The translations under genes were made by a program, and so were the position numbers. From Theodoxus fluviatilis (Eukaryota; Mollusca; Gastropoda; Cycloneritida; Neritidae), in assembly GCA_034096865.1 (NCBI GenBank), contig JAWQFJ010001812.1, forward strand, positions 234,501 through 298,500: a stretch of DNA of 64,000 nucleotides. Direction: 5' to 3'. The notes under the pieces were generated by a model that did no database searches, was not told where the DNA came from, and worked only from the letters and a program-made list of their open reading frames with translations. Shown here piece by piece: positions 63,889 to 64,000 of the stretch. Positions within the stretch are counted from its first letter, which is position 1. Every line of letters starts with the position of its first letter.

Positions 63889-64000
63889 ATGGGTACCCAC
63901 ACCTTCAACAAGCACTTTGTTGACTCCTTGGGTGGTTTATCACCAACGGCGACACCCGTCACTGGCTCATCTCTGTCTCCTGGCCAGGGTCATGGTGGGT
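63889..64000 (+). CDS. Possible start of an unrecognised protein, cut by window end
   Basis: An ATG at 63889 in good initiation context (GTGACAATGG) opens a frame that stays open for 37 codons to the end of the window. It begins MGTHTFNKHFVDSLGG and continues Ser/Thr/Gly/Pro-rich. The nearest upstream in-frame stop is TGA at 63796-63798, and no earlier in-frame ATG lies between. I do not recognise the protein; the composition suggests a disordered N-terminus such as transcription factors often have, which is only a guess. The promoter-like motifs at 62712-62800 and 63511-63518 lie upstream on the same side. It could be a separate gene nested in or next to the LAR locus, an alternative first exon, or a chance open frame of 68 codons. 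Confidence 0.35.
   Translation, partial: MGTHTFNKHFVDSLGGLSPTATPVTGSSLSPGQGHGG

Noticed and set aside
63842..64000. Considered as the fibronectin III exon following Ig3
   Set aside because: The open frame lacks the expected Pro-rich linker and the SITLTW-type strand, and it begins at an ATG with an upstream stop rather than at an acceptor.

Overview
This is a window of an animal nuclear genome, most likely a mollusc and probably a gastropod. The recognisable coding sequence is a multi-exon gene on the + strand with GT-AG introns of 2.8 to 21 kb. Its protein aligns best, from memory, with invertebrate LAR. The surrounding DNA is full of long CA, CT and CTGT microsatellites and dispersed repeats of a kind I associate with gastropod genomes. 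The taxon is an inference; no species-diagnostic sequence is present.

The only gene I can name is a type IIa (LAR/PTPRD/PTPRS/PTPRF family) receptor tyrosine phosphatase. Four exons are visible: Ig1 (19219-19524), the first part of Ig2 (36039-36215), the rest of Ig2 (39045-39155) and Ig3 (60371-60640). All four start and end in phase 1, and they join into 288 codons without a frameshift. The signal-peptide exon, the fibronectin III repeats, the membrane segment and the two phosphatase domains are not seen. They should lie outside the window or in exons I could not find. The two introns at 36216-39044 and 39156-60370 fall where vertebrate genes carry the meA and meB mini-exons that tune binding to synaptic partners.

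Layout. 1-19.2 kb: upstream or intronic DNA with microsatellites, a 32-bp minisatellite (7.07-8.07 kb) and a diverged 161-bp-period duplication (13.23-13.53 kb). 19.5-36.0 kb: an intron with a 2.8-kb polypyrimidine minisatellite carrying about 40 splice-acceptor-like units, a complete 0.85-kb dispersed element and a 361-bp terminal-inverted-repeat element. 36.2-39.0 kb: a short intron mostly filled by a 1,740-bp element with perfect 26-bp inverted ends and a truncated copy of the 0.85-kb family. 39.2-60.4 kb: a 21-kb intron with a further complete copy of that family. 60.6-64 kb: intron DNA, then a promoter-like cluster (RFX-type X-box, two CCAAT boxes 32 bp apart, a CRE) followed by an ATG in good context whose frame runs off the window end.

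Two larger patterns stand out. First, the dispersed 0.85-kb family carries about 20 AGGTCA half-sites per copy, mostly as extended TCAAGGTCA sites, so it could spread nuclear-receptor binding sites. Second, CpG content is mosaic: about 16.4-40.8 kb is CpG-poor by eye, while both flanks are not. This fits mosaic germline methylation with a boundary inside one gene, and recently inserted elements stand out as CpG-normal patches.
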